Source: Halisarca cf. caerulea (taxonomy: Eukaryota; Porifera; Demospongiae; Chondrillida; Halisarcidae). From it: a stretch of 64,000 nucleotides of DNA. How positions within the stretch are numbered: position 1 is the stretch's first letter; the number at the start of each line of letters is the position of its first letter. Shown one piece after another: positions 24,131 to 36,410 of the stretch. A model generated the notes under the pieces. The model saw only the letters and a list, made by a program, of their open reading frames with translations, searched no databases and was not told where the DNA came from. Made by a program: the position numbers and the translations under genes. The stretch covers positions 328,201 to 392,200 of the forward strand of contig CAUJGJ010000287.1 of assembly GCA_963170055.1 (NCBI GenBank), read 5' to 3'.

Positions 24131-24479
24131 TATCTTTGAATAGCTCTCGTTTTAGATATCCATCAATTGCAAGAGTACCAAATTTCCTTCAAGTCTAGGA
24201 CTGCATTAGTCTGTTGTGGCCGACCCTTCCCTCCATATTCATGACGTAATTCGTTGGTAGTACATGCAGTGGAGTAATATAGGTACTGCAAAAGCGGTTG
24301 TTTAGTATCTGTGGTGGAACTACTGGACACTTTGGACATGAAATTACGTGAATCCAGCTGATCAGTGATGATTCAGATTTGTTATTACTTAAATTTAGCT
24401 AATTTGTGGGTCGATCGTTCCTACCTTCTGTCGAAGTCCCCCAAATCTGAGAAACTCAATGAGATCAAGCACTATTCAA

Positions 24480-26150
24480 TCTCCCCCCCCCCCACCAAGT
24501 GAAAGGGTATTGTGATGATGTAACCATCATCTTGAGCAACCCATCTGAGCATGCAGAGACCTCATCTCTCCTTGATCATCACTGCTATGACCTCGATCTC
24601 CATCTCAAGCCATCCAAGTGTGTTTTACTGGCCTTTGACAGAAAAAGAAATGATTGAAATATCACTTTACAGCTCTCCTCTGAGCACATTTAAACGTTGA
24701 CCATCCCACCAAATTTTTGGGGAAATATCATAGACACTCTATACTACGTAACTATGGAAATATGTGGCTCATTGCCCCGGCCAAATCAACCGCCTTACAC
24801 ACTGTTTCTCACCCTAAGCTGATGACAGATGACCAGTTAACTGCTATTGATGCCTGCCAAATCAGCAGTGAGTTCAAAACATGGATCCTTCACCATCTTG
24901 TTCTTTCATCTCTTCAATTCCACCTTATAGTAAATGACCTCCCAAGAAGTAGCATATCATCTATCCAACGAATCCTCACTCATCACTTGAAAAAAATGGC
25001 TAAATTTGCCTCAATGTACAACCTTGGCCATTCTATTCCACCCCAGTAGCGTCCACCTGAAGTTCCTCCTGCAATATGTAGAAGAATCCAAAATGTCTCT
25101 GTTAAGCACCATCCTCCACTCTTGTGACCAGTCAGTCCTAGACTGTATTCCAGCACCTTGAAGTCTCCAACCTATACTTGATCAAAGGATTCCCATCAAC
25201 ATACACTCTGACTTGATTGATGAATTCTACCAAGTTCTCTCACAGAGCACAGCCAACCTGCAACCTCCAAAGAATAAATCCCAAACCCTCTCAGTTTACA
25301 AAATGTCCATCGCATAGCAGTATATTCATCCCTGTGGGAATCTCATCTTCAACAATTGGAAGTACAGTCTAAACTCCTCAATGTTCTCCCACTAGGCTGT
25401 GAGGATCATGCACTGGTGCCTGTGGTAGCGCCTTCTGATTGGCATGCTGCATGGAAGGTCACCTCTCCTTTATGCTTCAAGCCAGTTGTGATTGCTTATC
25501 TAGCCCATCATCCTTGGCATGCTGGGTATACTGCCCTAGTAGGAGATACCCCCTTTGCAGTTATCCTTGTTGCAATGCTCAACATATCCTCAACTGCTGC
25601 TCCATCAGCCTCTCCCAGGGCAGGTACACGTATTGCCATGATCTAGTTCTGGCCCAACTGCTACCCTTCCTACAAGAGTTTTTCCAATCCACCAAAGTTT
25701 TTGTTGACCTCTCTAATCACAGGGCAGTTGAATTGCCACCAACCACTATCCTGCCATCCATAATCAGCACTCCTACCGACCTGACATTGTCATTGTTCAA
25801 GACAAGGTCATTAACAATCTTTAAGTTAACTGTACCATGGAACTTCTCCTCTAGCATCAACAGTGCATAAGGAACAGGAAACAAAACAAAAGCAGCTACC
25901 AGTTTCTAGCCTCTGACCTTACCACCAATGGTTTCCTGGTAATACTACTGACCATGAAATTGGTTGCCTGGCCATGGGTCTCTACACTATAGCAAGCCCA
26001 TGCTGCCCTCAAGTCTGCTGCCCTAAATTGTCCCCTAAGAATAGACTGTTGGTCCTGGAGAGCAGCAGAAAAGGCCACAATGTAGGGTAGCCACACCTTC
26101 TTTAGGGCACATTCCACCACAGGGTGGTCTATCTAACTCATAAACCTCAG
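24480..26150 (+). pseudogene. Degenerate non-LTR reverse transcriptase (third family)
   Basis: Three-frame reading gives GYCDDVTIILSNPSEHAETS (an RT active site with YCDD), then DLDLHLKPSKCVLL, NDLPRSSISSIQRIL (thumb region), a block QGRYTYCHDLVLAQLL, PTDLTL, and a 3' block equivalent to the ELT.PWE...RK..RY end of many LINE proteins. Numerous stops and frameshifts. It is not the YLDD family of 52-59 kb. Confidence 0.7.
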
Positions 26151-26960
26151 TCTCTATTGCATAATCTGGTACTTACATAGTATTATTATTACTATACCTT
26201 GATCTGTTTAGTTCAGTTATCAGTGTACTCATCCTGTGTTTACAGGCCTGTAGCCATGTTGAATTATGGGAGGGTTCTTCTGGACCAATTAAAGTGGAAC
26301 TCTTTGCTATGTAAATATTAATGGCCGTTGTGGTTGATTGTGTTTCACTGGAGAGGATGAACGGTTATATAACAATCTGTGATTGAAATATTCGGATGCT
26401 AGCTTTATTTCAGGGATTGATGGAGTATATAAATCTAAAAAGTAATAGTTATAGTAAGTCCTCATGAAAAAAGGCTAGAATGTCTCTATTTTCAGTGTTA
26501 TGAGCCAGGTGGAACTGGTTTCCAAGTGGGGGGGGGGGGGGAGGGGGGTGCTTCAAAACCCCCCGAACCCCCCTTGCCTACGGGCCAGTGTTTATATACC
26601 TATACTATTATTTTGCCAGGATTTTGTACCAGTTTCCACTGGTTTCCCCTAGCTGTGTCCTGGGCCCTGTTTTGTATCACACCATTAAAGTGTATCATGT
26701 AATATTGAATAGTGATGTGGTGTTTTCTCCCTACCAAGGACACTATAAAATTAGTTCCCATTAAAGGCAGTAGTGTCCAAAAATTGGCTCACTGCATGGA
26801 TTCACTAATGTTAACTCATGTAACAGATCACTGTTTAAACACTAAATTCAGCGCCCGCTAAATTTGGCATTGCAAAATGCTAAATCAGATAGTTCCCACA
26901 AAAATAGTGCCTTAAGGTAATTATTAAGGTAATTTTTCAGAGAGATAGTTCTCTTCTACT

Positions 26961-27041
26961 AGTCTCACATAGCCAGACCCTATATACTTGTCGTATACAG
27001 TACAGCGTGCAATGTCAAGTAGGGTCTGACTACATGAAACT
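26961..27041. mobile_element. AGTCTC/AGCCAGACC hairpin MITE
   Basis: AGTCTCACATAGCCAGACCC at the left and AGGGTCTGACTACATGAAAC at the right are inverted; relatives at 37131-37195 and 59939-60013. Confidence 0.7.
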
Positions 27042-27539
27042 AGTCCCCTTCTGGAGGTTCATTTTTAAATTATAATATTATATTATGTCGAATTAGATGG
27101 GAACCACAAATTCCTGTTTACTGTGTTCTTGTTTGGGGGATTCCACTATCGGAGCTACCATTATACTACAAATGGATTAAGTAAGTTGAATGTAGTTAAT
27201 ACTATTGCATACTTCAAAAATGATGACTATGAAAATTAAAATAGTACAGTAATAATAATTTTATTACAGTATTGATTATTATTGAACTTATATTTATAGG
27301 CAATCCTAAGCAACTTACCCATCGATGATTTGGGTATTGTAGTGTTAGATATTGATAGGACATGATAGATCCACAAACACATATGACGGACATCTTCATG
27401 TATCTGTGGGGGGAGGGGGGAGGGGGGGGAAGCATGGCAGCAGCCTTTTACAACAGTTGGCATCACTGTTGATTGAGAAGTAACATGCCTTACTGCAATT
27501 AAGACTGTGGGATGGATCAAGTGCAGCGTAACCTTTGCC

Positions 27540-27605
27540 TTGCACCTGTACCATGGAAGTTCTCTAGCACCAACAGTGCATAAGGAACAGGAAACAAAAC
27601 AAAAG
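27540..27605 (+). repeat. Short second copy of the 24.5-26.1 kb retroelement's 3' part
   Basis: TGTACCATGGAAGTTCTCTA...GCATAAGGAACAGGAAACAA repeats 25828-25892 with few differences and stops at a poly-C run. Confidence 0.75.
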
Positions 27606-28104
27606 CCCCCCCCCCCTCCCCCCGTTAAACACATAACTAAGCTACACATTCTTCAGCTTCTAAGATTCTCTGTCCATTTTATGTCTATATAGCTTGTAGA
27701 TTCCCTGCATTTGGGTGGAATACCCTTGCATGGAATGAGGACTTTTCTACAAACCCAGTTTCCCTGAACAGAAATTAAGGCGGACTCCAATTGTCGGTGA
27801 TGGCAGACTTGTCTGTGTGATTACTTGGCCTGTGAGGGATTGTAGGTGGGGCTTGATGCATGCAACATTACACAATATTTTTGCAGCATGTGAGGTGCAC
27901 GTGACTTCACTTACATTGTGGCAGATATACACACCCCTGTGGTACATGCCAGTGCATGCATGCATGCAATTTCTATACTTAAAATGCAGCCACACTTGCA
28001 CTGGATGGATGTTTGTTGTAGTCCTATCGTATTGATTTGGGAGTGCCAGTGAAATCTTTGTAATCAGAGTTGCACAAGAAATAACCAAATATAAATTATA
28101 GGCT

Positions 28105-28395
28105 GCACATGCAGGATGTAGGAATATGCACAGTGCATGTGCACTCAGTCTAACTAAGCTCTGTCTAGCCCTATACCTGTCTAGCCTTACATACCGTGTA
28201 GCTCTATGTTTGTATAGCCCTAGCTACGTATAAATGCCTGTCTTACCCTTATAATTGCTCACCTAGCTCTGTACCAATATAGGCCTGTTTCACAACTTAC
28301 CCTTGTCAAGTGTTTTTGGAGGGTTCTTTATTGATAAAACCTTTTGCACAATCCTGTGTCAATCCTATACATCCTTTTACCATGCATTTTAAATG
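28105..28395 (+). repeat. Dispersed repeat, inverted copy in WASF-B intron 1
   Basis: Reverse complement of about 33262-33540, shown by CAGGATGTAGGAAT, TGTCTAGCC...CTACGT, ACAACTTACCCTTGT and AATCCTATACATCCTTTTA blocks in order. Non-coding. Confidence 0.75.
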
Positions 28396-28910
28396 TTTTT
28401 TTATGCACCCTTATAATGCACACTATAAGGAAGTGTCATCATTATACTGTGCATGCATGCAGTAAACAGTGGGTAATTTTTAAGGCTAGACTATAACCCT
28501 AGGCCTAGACCATGGCAAAACTTTGTGGCCAAGACTACCATTATACTGATACACTAGTTTATTTCCTATCACATTCAGTCTATAACACAAATTCAATATT
28601 CTTGTACGATGTGCGATTACCATACATATTATACCATGCAGTGCATATACATACATGCAGACTAAGTAAATAGTTGGATTTGAATAATCATCAAATGCAT
28701 GCATGTACGTATATATGAATTAGTCATCAGTCCACGCTCATCTATTCATCAATAAGCCACTCAGAGATACACTACAGGAATATTATACCAAGTTTAATAA
28801 TCTATAAAATAGTTGTTGAAGTAATAATAAAGATGAATTCCAGCAAAAAATCTATTGCTCTACCCTACATTGACAGAAATATTAAATACACACGTGCTAA
28901 GCTTATATGT

Positions 28911-30929
28911 TCAATCATCCCAATCATCGTCATCATCCCAATCTCCATCAGATGAATCAGCATCTGAATCACTCATTTCAACGGCTATACGTCGGGCTAG
29001 AATAGAAGCAACATCATTCCCAACAAATCTCTGTGTCTTGCGATTCTCTTCAGTTTTCTTCTCCACTTTACGAAGCTGTTTTCCCATTATAATGGCCTGC
29101 AGGAGGTCACTTCTTTGGTCTGGCACTTGGACCTTTGGCACTTCTAGAACCTGAGTCTGTGCTGCTGCATCGGGCACTTCCATGGTGGGTACAGGTGGTG
29201 GAGGTGGAGGTGCCGGCCCCACTGCCCTCATTACTTCTTGCGGTGGTGGTGGTGGTGGTGGTGGGGCAGCAGTGCCACTAGATGGTGGTGGAGGTGGGGG
29301 AGGAGGGGCCATGCGCAAGGTAGGAGGAGATTCCTTCTTGGACTCTGGCTGAATATGCTGTGTCACCAGTCTGGTCTGCACCACAGCAGGCTCACTGGTA
29401 CTAGTAGCAGCTGGTGGAGGCTGTGCTTTTATGCTTTGGCCACTAGTGGGTGGTGGTGGTGGTGGAGGTGGAGGAGGTGGAGCAGCAGGACCTGAAGAAA
29501 TAGAAGGAGGCGGGGGCGGAGGTGGCTGGGATGGTCCGGAAGTAGATGTTGGTTGGGCTTCTACAGGCACAGCATCTCCACCATTAGCTTTGCTCTCAGG
29601 AGGTTTGGGAGGTGGTGGGCGAGAAGACACCTCTTCAAGTTCTACTCCATGTTTACTGTACTGTTTTCTTTCGGCCTTTTTGATGCGCTTCTGTGGTTGA
29701 TTAGAACGCTTCTTTCTATTTTTTCGGTCCTAAACAAAAGGACAGCAAACACATACATAAAGAGCAAAAACAATATCTCTTTCTCGACATAAAAATTCTT
29801 ACCCGTCTTCGCTTCTTCTCAATCTGTTTATTCTGTTCTTCAAGCCACAAATTGAAGAAGTACTTGGGATCAGTGAAAAAGGTCAAGCCACCTCTGCTAT
29901 CATCTCGGTAGGAGGTGAACTCATCCAGTAGAGGAGGAGCATCACAAGATCTGTATATCTCAACCAAAGCTGTAGAGAGGGTGTTTCTGTCAAGGACTTG
30001 CTGATCAACCACATTGGAGCTCTTGTAGTGACTCTGTGTTGTTACATCTTCAATAAGAACTACAACCAAAACAATTCCAGACACATCATAGCACTAAATA
30101 TGGAGCACCACAAAACCATCAACCATTACACATGTACTTTCAAGCAGAAAACTCGCAATAGCAATAGATTATGTACAACAGCATCATCTGTGAACAAACC
30201 ATTGCATTGGGATACACTGCATAAGTGGAAACTACGGACTACCATTTACCAACATACGTATATTATGTATGCACATGTCAGTATTTCCAGGAGCATACCA
30301 TGAAATGTAAGTGTTTCCAACAAATTCACACTATAGAAAAGTCAGATTATAGAACTATATCTCAACTGTCAACTATAACCATGGATTAAAAGACTATAAT
30401 GTAAGCATCCCCATATGATGGAGGCCTGTGGATTTCATTACGATTGTACAAGTTTCCTTCTTCCTCGTGACTTTGAATATATAGTACGAATAACTGTGTA
30501 TCGCTGTGTCACTCATATTAGTCTACGCAATTGATCCCCATCACCACACTACACCATAGACCCTACAACAATGGTGCATGATATTTGGCCACAGACTATC
30601 ACAAAAACAAGGAAATCTAGGACACATGATAATAAACAGGAAAGTTACAAATTAATGTTACCTTGTTCCACTACAGGGTCCAGCTTAGTTACCTTGTCCA
30701 CCAATACTTCAATGCGGCTATTAAGTTTGTTGGATCGCTCGAAAATGGCGTTGGCATCATTGAACAAATCTCCAAATAAGTTCTCAGCGTGCTTGGATAA
30801 AGAACTCAATTGACGGATCAACTCCCCAATGGTATTAGCAATCACTCCTTCCAACTCATTTTTGACAGATTTATCCAGTGATTGTCGACTCGTGAAGTAC
30901 GGCTCTATGGCTCTTTGTACAAGAGGCAT
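28911..30929 (-). CDS. WASF: WAVE/WASF family protein A (447 aa)
   Basis: WAVE proteins relay Rac signalling to the Arp2/3 complex for branched actin assembly. Exons 30929-30662, 30059-29803 and 29729-28911 join in phase (1, 0) to 447 residues. The N-terminus [12 protein letters not shown] with [20 protein letters not shown] and, in exon 2, DPKYFFNLW is the WAVE homology domain, which inserts in the WAVE regulatory complex. A Lys/Arg-rich stretch follows, then a poly-Pro region (about 220-370) for profilin and SH3 partners, a WH2 motif ([14 protein letters not shown], about 382), a central helix ([14 protein letters not shown]) and an acidic tail with four Trp residues ([10 protein letters not shown] end). 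An ATG 57 bp upstream is in frame, but homology favours the MPLV start. It is the downstream member of a tandem pair. Confidence 0.93.
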
Positions 30930-31042
30930 GACGAAGACAATAAAACGAATAAAGAATCCAGAGTTATGCGGAAATATCATTTCCATATTTAGCGATATAC
31001 ACTAGGCACTTCGCATGACATTGTGGAATTCCGGCTAAAACA

Positions 31043-31145
<103 letters not shown>

Positions 31146-31215
31146 CACATTGCGTTAATTTGTTATCCCTCATAGTATTACACCTAGCATTATGTTGTCC
31201 ACTGTTTTACCACTA

Positions 31216-34207
31216 CTAGTTATCCCAGTCACTGTCCTCTTCATCTTCATCTTCACTTTCTGAGTCACTAACAAAGGCCACTCTTCTTGCCAAAATAGAG
31301 GCTACATCCATTCCCTGTAGTTCAACTTTATCATTCTGTTTAAGTTTTACTTCATGTTCTTCTACTTTCCTCAACTGCTTGCCTTTGCGAATAGCTTCTA
31401 ATAAGTTATTTCTACTATCAGTGCTTGATGATGACACTGCATGCTGACCATTCGCTGAATTATCTCCTGCTTTTTTAGAAACTTTCGGGACTCCTGGTGG
31501 AGGTGGTACTGGGGCCAGAGGTGGTGGTGCTGGTGGTCCAGCTGGAGGGGGTGGAACTGGCGGTCCATCTGGAGGTGGTGGAACTAGAGAGCCTGTTTGT
31601 GGTGCTTGTGTTGCTTGTATAGAAGGACTAGATGTTGGTAATGGCGCGTGCAGAGCAGATGGTGGTACTGATACAGGTGGACCAGATGGTGGTATTGATA
31701 CAGGTGGACCAGATGGTGGTATTGGTACAGGTGGATCAGATGGTGGTACTGGGACAGGTGGATCAGATGGTGGTACTGGGACAGATGGACCAGATGGTGG
31801 TACTGGGACAGATGGACCAGATGGTGGTACTGGGACAGATGGACCAGATGGTGGTACTGGGACAGATGAACCAGATGGTGGTACTGGTACATGCAGGCCA
31901 GATGGTGGTACTGGTACAGACACACCAGATGGTGCTGTCTTTACTGAAAGAGATGGTTTTCTGGATACAGGAGGACCAGATGTCTTTTTGGACACTGTAG
32001 GGACAGTTGAAGGCATTGCTGTAGTTGCTGAATGAACAGATGAAGGCTTAGAAGTTGGTGTATTAACTGCAGGGCCTCGAGGTATTGTACTATTTGAAAG
32101 TGCTGATATGCTGGAGCTCTGAATTGCTCTAGGTGAGCCTGCTGAAGAATCACTGTGAGATGCATATGCTTTAGGAGTTGATTCTTGATTCTCTAATGTT
32201 AACAAAACGAAAGGAGACAGTATTATGATAGGAACTACAATAATATATCCTATAATTCCTCTATTAATACATGGTAGGTAAATTTAATAATACTGACCAG
32301 CGCCTCCATGCTGACCAGATTTTTGTGATTCCTGGAAAGATACTTTTTTACTTGTCTGTGTCTCTGCAAGGCTTTTAGTTTGAGAAATAGCTCCTGAAGC
32401 ATCTTTTGTTTGGGAAGGCTGTGGTGATGATCCTTTTTGGACTGCTGGAGTAGATGATGTTGGCTCTGTGAGCCAGTCAACTTCTGTCTTATAAACTTTT
32501 CGTTGTGGAGCAACAATATCATCCCGTTTCTTTTGCTCTGTTCTTTTCTTGCGCTTTTTCCTTCTGACCATTGTCTATCAGGAATGTGACAATATGTAAA
32601 TTGTTATTAATATATATACTTACACATAGGTATTCACTATTCCATACATAAGCTGTATATCACAGTTGATACCATATAATACAATTCCAAATTAAGGCCA
32701 ATTGATAGTTGACTGATTACAGAATCTGAACTGCATTCTGAACAATTGAATATAAATGAACCTGAATCAAAATTATTCACAAAGAAAGAAATAGTTGTAC
32801 GTGCATGGTGTATGATTCGGAAGCGGATCTAGGGTGGTGCCTGGGATACCTAGGCACCACCCCCATGCAAGAAACAAACCCGTCTGAATCTGCATATGTG
32901 ATTATAGCTTATATACAACCAAGCAAGTGATTGAAATCTTACCTTAGCAAGTTTTTTTCTCTCAGTCTCCAGCCACAAGTCAAAAAAGTATGCGGGATTT
33001 GTAAAGTAACTCAAAGAACACTTACCATCATCTCTGAATATATTGAATGCATCCAGTGGAGGCTTAGCATCACATTTTAATTGATAGATGTCTTGCAATG
33101 GTTTTGGGAGAGAATCACCACAAAAAATTTCATGATCTGGGGCATTGTTACTCTTGAAGTGCTTTTGAGTACCAATATCTTCTATGCTCACTAAACATAG
33201 CAATCATATGACAGACTATAAAACACAATGAATTAAACAAATTATTATAATAAGGATATATAAAAACCATTTAAAAATGATAAAAGGATGTAGGATTGAC
33301 ACAGGGCTGTGCACAAAGGTATATCAAAAAACATCCTCCAAAAACACTTGAAACAAGGGTAAGTTGTGAAACAGGTACAGGGCCAGGTGGGCAATTAAAG
33401 GGCAATTAAGACAGCATAGGGCTGATGAGCATAGGGAGATACATACATGAGGCTAGACGGGTATAGGGCTAGAAAGAGTTTAGTTGGACTGAGCTATTGC
33501 ACACTGCAAATTCCTACATCCCATAACATATGCATATGTGTGGGATGTAGGAATTGAATGGAATGTTCCACCCCCTGTTCCTATACTGAACTACGTATAT
33601 CGTCAATCCACCTTTTAATACTTTTGCTGTTTGAATTATTCATTTATCAAGCCACTATTAATTTTTTCATATTATGTGTACCAGATGTAAACTGACTAGT
33701 TTCTGGTGCATATGTTAATGACATAATTATATAATTATTACTGTATAGTAGAAATAAGATTTATATCTTGAATATTGAGGAGCATATATGCAACTTGCGT
33801 GCATGGTTAAAAAAATAAGTATATTGATATACGTATATCTTCTCCAGTAATATAGTATTGGATCAATAGCCTCTCTAGCTGTACTCCTAAACATAAACAT
33901 AGAATGCAAGCTCATGCAAAGTGATCCACAAGGTACCTTTTTCCTCTGCAGCATTCAGCTTCACCATGATACCTTTGATTTTAGCCATTTTACCATTTAT
34001 CTTATCTGCTCTTGCACGAACCTTCCCCACGTCATCTATAATGTGTGCAAACAGATCTTCAGCAAATTTAGATAGAGAGGAAAGTTGCCGTAAGACTCCT
34101 CCCAGAGTATTTATGAATGTAGCATCTAGAGTGTTTGTAGATACAGATGTACTCAAATCTTGTCGCCCAAGATACACTGGTTCAAGTTTCCTTTGGAACA
34201 ACGGCAT
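31216..34207 (-). CDS. WASF: WAVE/WASF family protein B (590 aa), tandem paralogue
   Basis: Second WAVE gene, 287 bp upstream of paralogue A in the same orientation. Exons 34207-33937, 33190-32943, 32574-32298 and 32192-31216 join in phase (1, 0, 1) to 590 residues. It starts MPLFQRKLEPVYLGRQ and has [18 protein letters not shown] and NPAYFFDLWLE of the WAVE homology domain. Exons 3-4 add a Ser/Thr/Lys-rich linker absent from A and a Pro-rich tract built of nine-residue repeats (PVPPSGPSV type). The C-terminus has a WH2 motif (LLEAIRKGKQLRKV), the central helix [13 protein letters not shown], and an acidic tail ending DSDWDN with a single Trp, so Arp2/3 binding may differ from A. The first two introns fall at the same places and phases as in A, showing duplication of one gene. 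Confidence 0.92.
31658..31932 (-). repeat. 27-bp coding minisatellite in WASF-B
   Basis: About ten tandem units of 27 bp (on the plus strand GGTGGTACTGGGACAGATGG and variants) encode nine-residue Pro-rich repeats such as PSVPVPPSG. Units in the middle (31745-31880) are nearly identical and the outer ones diverge, the usual pattern of unequal crossing-over. Each unit adds a PVPP ligand core in the profilin/SH3-binding region. The array keeps frame throughout. Confidence 0.9.
33262..33545 (-). repeat. Dispersed repeat in WASF-B intron 1
   Basis: Inverted partner of 28105-28395 (TAAAAGGATGTAGGATTGAC ... AATTCCTACATCCCA). Confidence 0.75.
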
Positions 34208-36410
34208 AACTGTACTATCTTCATCAATACTGTATAGCATCCAAATGACAGTGTTGCTATATACATGAAAGCCTAACTAAAACATTGTTTTGACAAATAG
34301 AAAATGAAACTGCATTTCCTTTTAACTAAATGCCCCTGTAAATAGAGTTGTATGACACATTTGTTTGTTTCCTTTATATATTGGTTTGTTTGGCAAATTT
34401 ATTGACTGTTAGCTGCATGAAAGTATAACTCCTGCATGAGTGTAGTTCATATACATAAATAATATAAATTAGGTTATGACCCGACTACAGACCTAATACT
34501 AAGTCAGAGAAAAAGTCGAGGCCTAGGTTCAATGTAAGCTCTGATCATGAATTGTTCTTGGCACCATTTGCAATAGATTTTGTATGGCAATATCTCAGGC
34601 AATACACATCTGACTATGGAGACCCCCTTCGTGCGTGGTTCCCTATCAATATTGCAACTATACCTGCTTACCTTACTAATTTCGGGGGGGGGGGGGGGGT
34701 GCTGGTGGCTCAGAAGGTTAGCTATGGAAGTTAAGCAGAGAGCAGAGGGCACCACTCCACCTATTGCAGCCACCAAACTCTAACTTGAATTTGATTTAAT
34801 TTGATTGCATGCATGTGTGTGTGTGAGTGTGCGGGATATTGGGGGCCTTAGGAGTAGCCTCAGGCTAATGGCCCACCCAGTTGAAATAAGAAGTTATTAT
34901 TATTACCTGCATATACGTATAGCTACATTACATTTACTGGGTATGGTTCTGTACACCCACATTCTCTAAATGTAAGATGTGGGATGATCTATCATTGATT
35001 GGAATATGACTCTTGTACACATTCTCATAGATTTTTACCAGTATACATGTCTTGTATTTTTTCTATAATAATATATATAATACATAATATATTTTTGACT
35101 CAATTTACATACCAACAGCTAGTGCATGCAGGTCACTAGCTAAATGCCACATGTCACTGGAGTAGCTCATACATGAAGAATTCCTTATCGTACATACTGA
35201 TATCTCAGCTAGCTTTCAAGCAGAGCCAAAATGTTACTGGTGAATTACGACTTTTGGCAGCACATTCTTGACAATGGTGACTCAGACAATTCCTACTGCA
35301 ATCTCATCAAATGTCTGCCTTAAATGTTTTGTATTATAATTATCATTTTGACTTCCATCAGTTGCTGTCTGAATCACCTCATTTTCATTGCGTTTACTTC
35401 TGGCCCACTTTTCATGTAGAGCCAAACCCTGCTAGTTAGTGCCTGGGTTAATAAGACTAGTACTCTAGGATAGTAAGTACTTATTGCTCTGTCCCTACCT
35501 CATGCAATGCCTTTGAAAACACCTTGGATACAAGTACCTCTGATAGTGATTCCCAATTTTGCCTTCCCTTGAAGGTACTCACTATCCAAGTTCTACTGTA
35601 TATGCTGTTGGATTTGACTTTTGAAGTTTTGAATTGTAATGATTATAGTAACACTAATGATATCAATGTCCAAGCTTGGTTATGGCAGTGATCTCTGGTG
35701 AATCTTAAGCTTGGCTCCAAATTAAACCCATACCTAAGTTCTTTGCATGGGCTTATGCTTGACCATGGCAAATGCAGTTGTCAGAGTTGGAGCCGGACTA
35801 TTTCCCAGACTGTTGAAGCCTATTTTTAATTTTGGATGAGTCTGTCCAAAAAAGTAAGGTGCAAAAGTACGGGACTGAGACTATTTCATGTCTTGGTGCT
35901 TGCATATCTATTATCATAATCTGTGTAGCACACTATGTAATTTACAGAATCTGCTCTTGTTCAATGTCAATATAAGATCATAATATAGAACCCTTCTCTG
36001 CCAACAGGTTCTGGATTTACTCACTAAGAATTACAGTGTACACTTTACAGAGACCACCCTCATAAAAGACCACCTTAATTCTTTGTAAGACTAGCTTTGT
36101 AGTATGTCCCATATCATAGACAGTAAGACCATATTAATTTTCCCCTCGTCAAAGAGCATGCACCTCTTCTAGCTAGATCTGAGAGACCACCTTTCACAGG
36201 TGAAGGTCCCTCAAAGGGGGTCTACATGTGTGAATAATTACATGTACAGTATAATATGACTTGGGGAGCTATACGCTTCCATTTTGACTGCAATGCAACT
36301 CAGTCTGGAAACTCGGAATCTATGCTATGTAAGCGAGCTCGGTGAGGAGGTGTCAGGTATCCCGAGAGATATTCCTAGGTATCTATAGGTATCTATGGTT
36401 TAAAGAAGAA
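34208..36410. other. Gene-free spacer between WASF-B and GORAB
   Basis: Divergent promoters of WASF-B (minus) and GORAB (plus) must lie at the two ends. A poly-G tract is at 34683-34699. Short protein-like stretches are not supported by any family I know. Confidence 0.6.

Larger units (their letters stand above)
26151..28910. other. Gene-free spacer between PEX11G-side retroelement and WASF-A
   Basis: Contains a GGCCTGTAGCC-type foldback with poly-G (26245-26590), the hairpin MITE at 26961, a poly-G/poly-C region (27406-27430, 27606-27623) and the repeat at 28105. No host exon recognised. Confidence 0.6.

Noticed and set aside
29238..29700. Trp-rich and Gly-rich plus-strand frames
   Set aside because: Antisense of the WASF-A poly-Pro region.
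31584..31925. Open frame with QYHHLVHLS repeats, minus strand
   Set aside because: Alternative frame of the same 27-bp repeat array; the frame joined to WH2 is the real one.
31632..32000. Open frame with MVVLIQVDQ repeats, plus strand
   Set aside because: Antisense shadow of the WASF-B coding minisatellite.
34683..34790. Poly-G tract with open frames, candidate G-quadruplex
   Set aside because: A single long homopolymer; similar runs occur at 541, 26527 and 27411 and they look like MITE ends or sequencing-prone homopolymers.
36030..36230. AGAGACCACC...GAGACCACC segment similar to the interior of the MITE at 40299
   Set aside because: No inverted CAGT ends could be found, so it was not called as an element.
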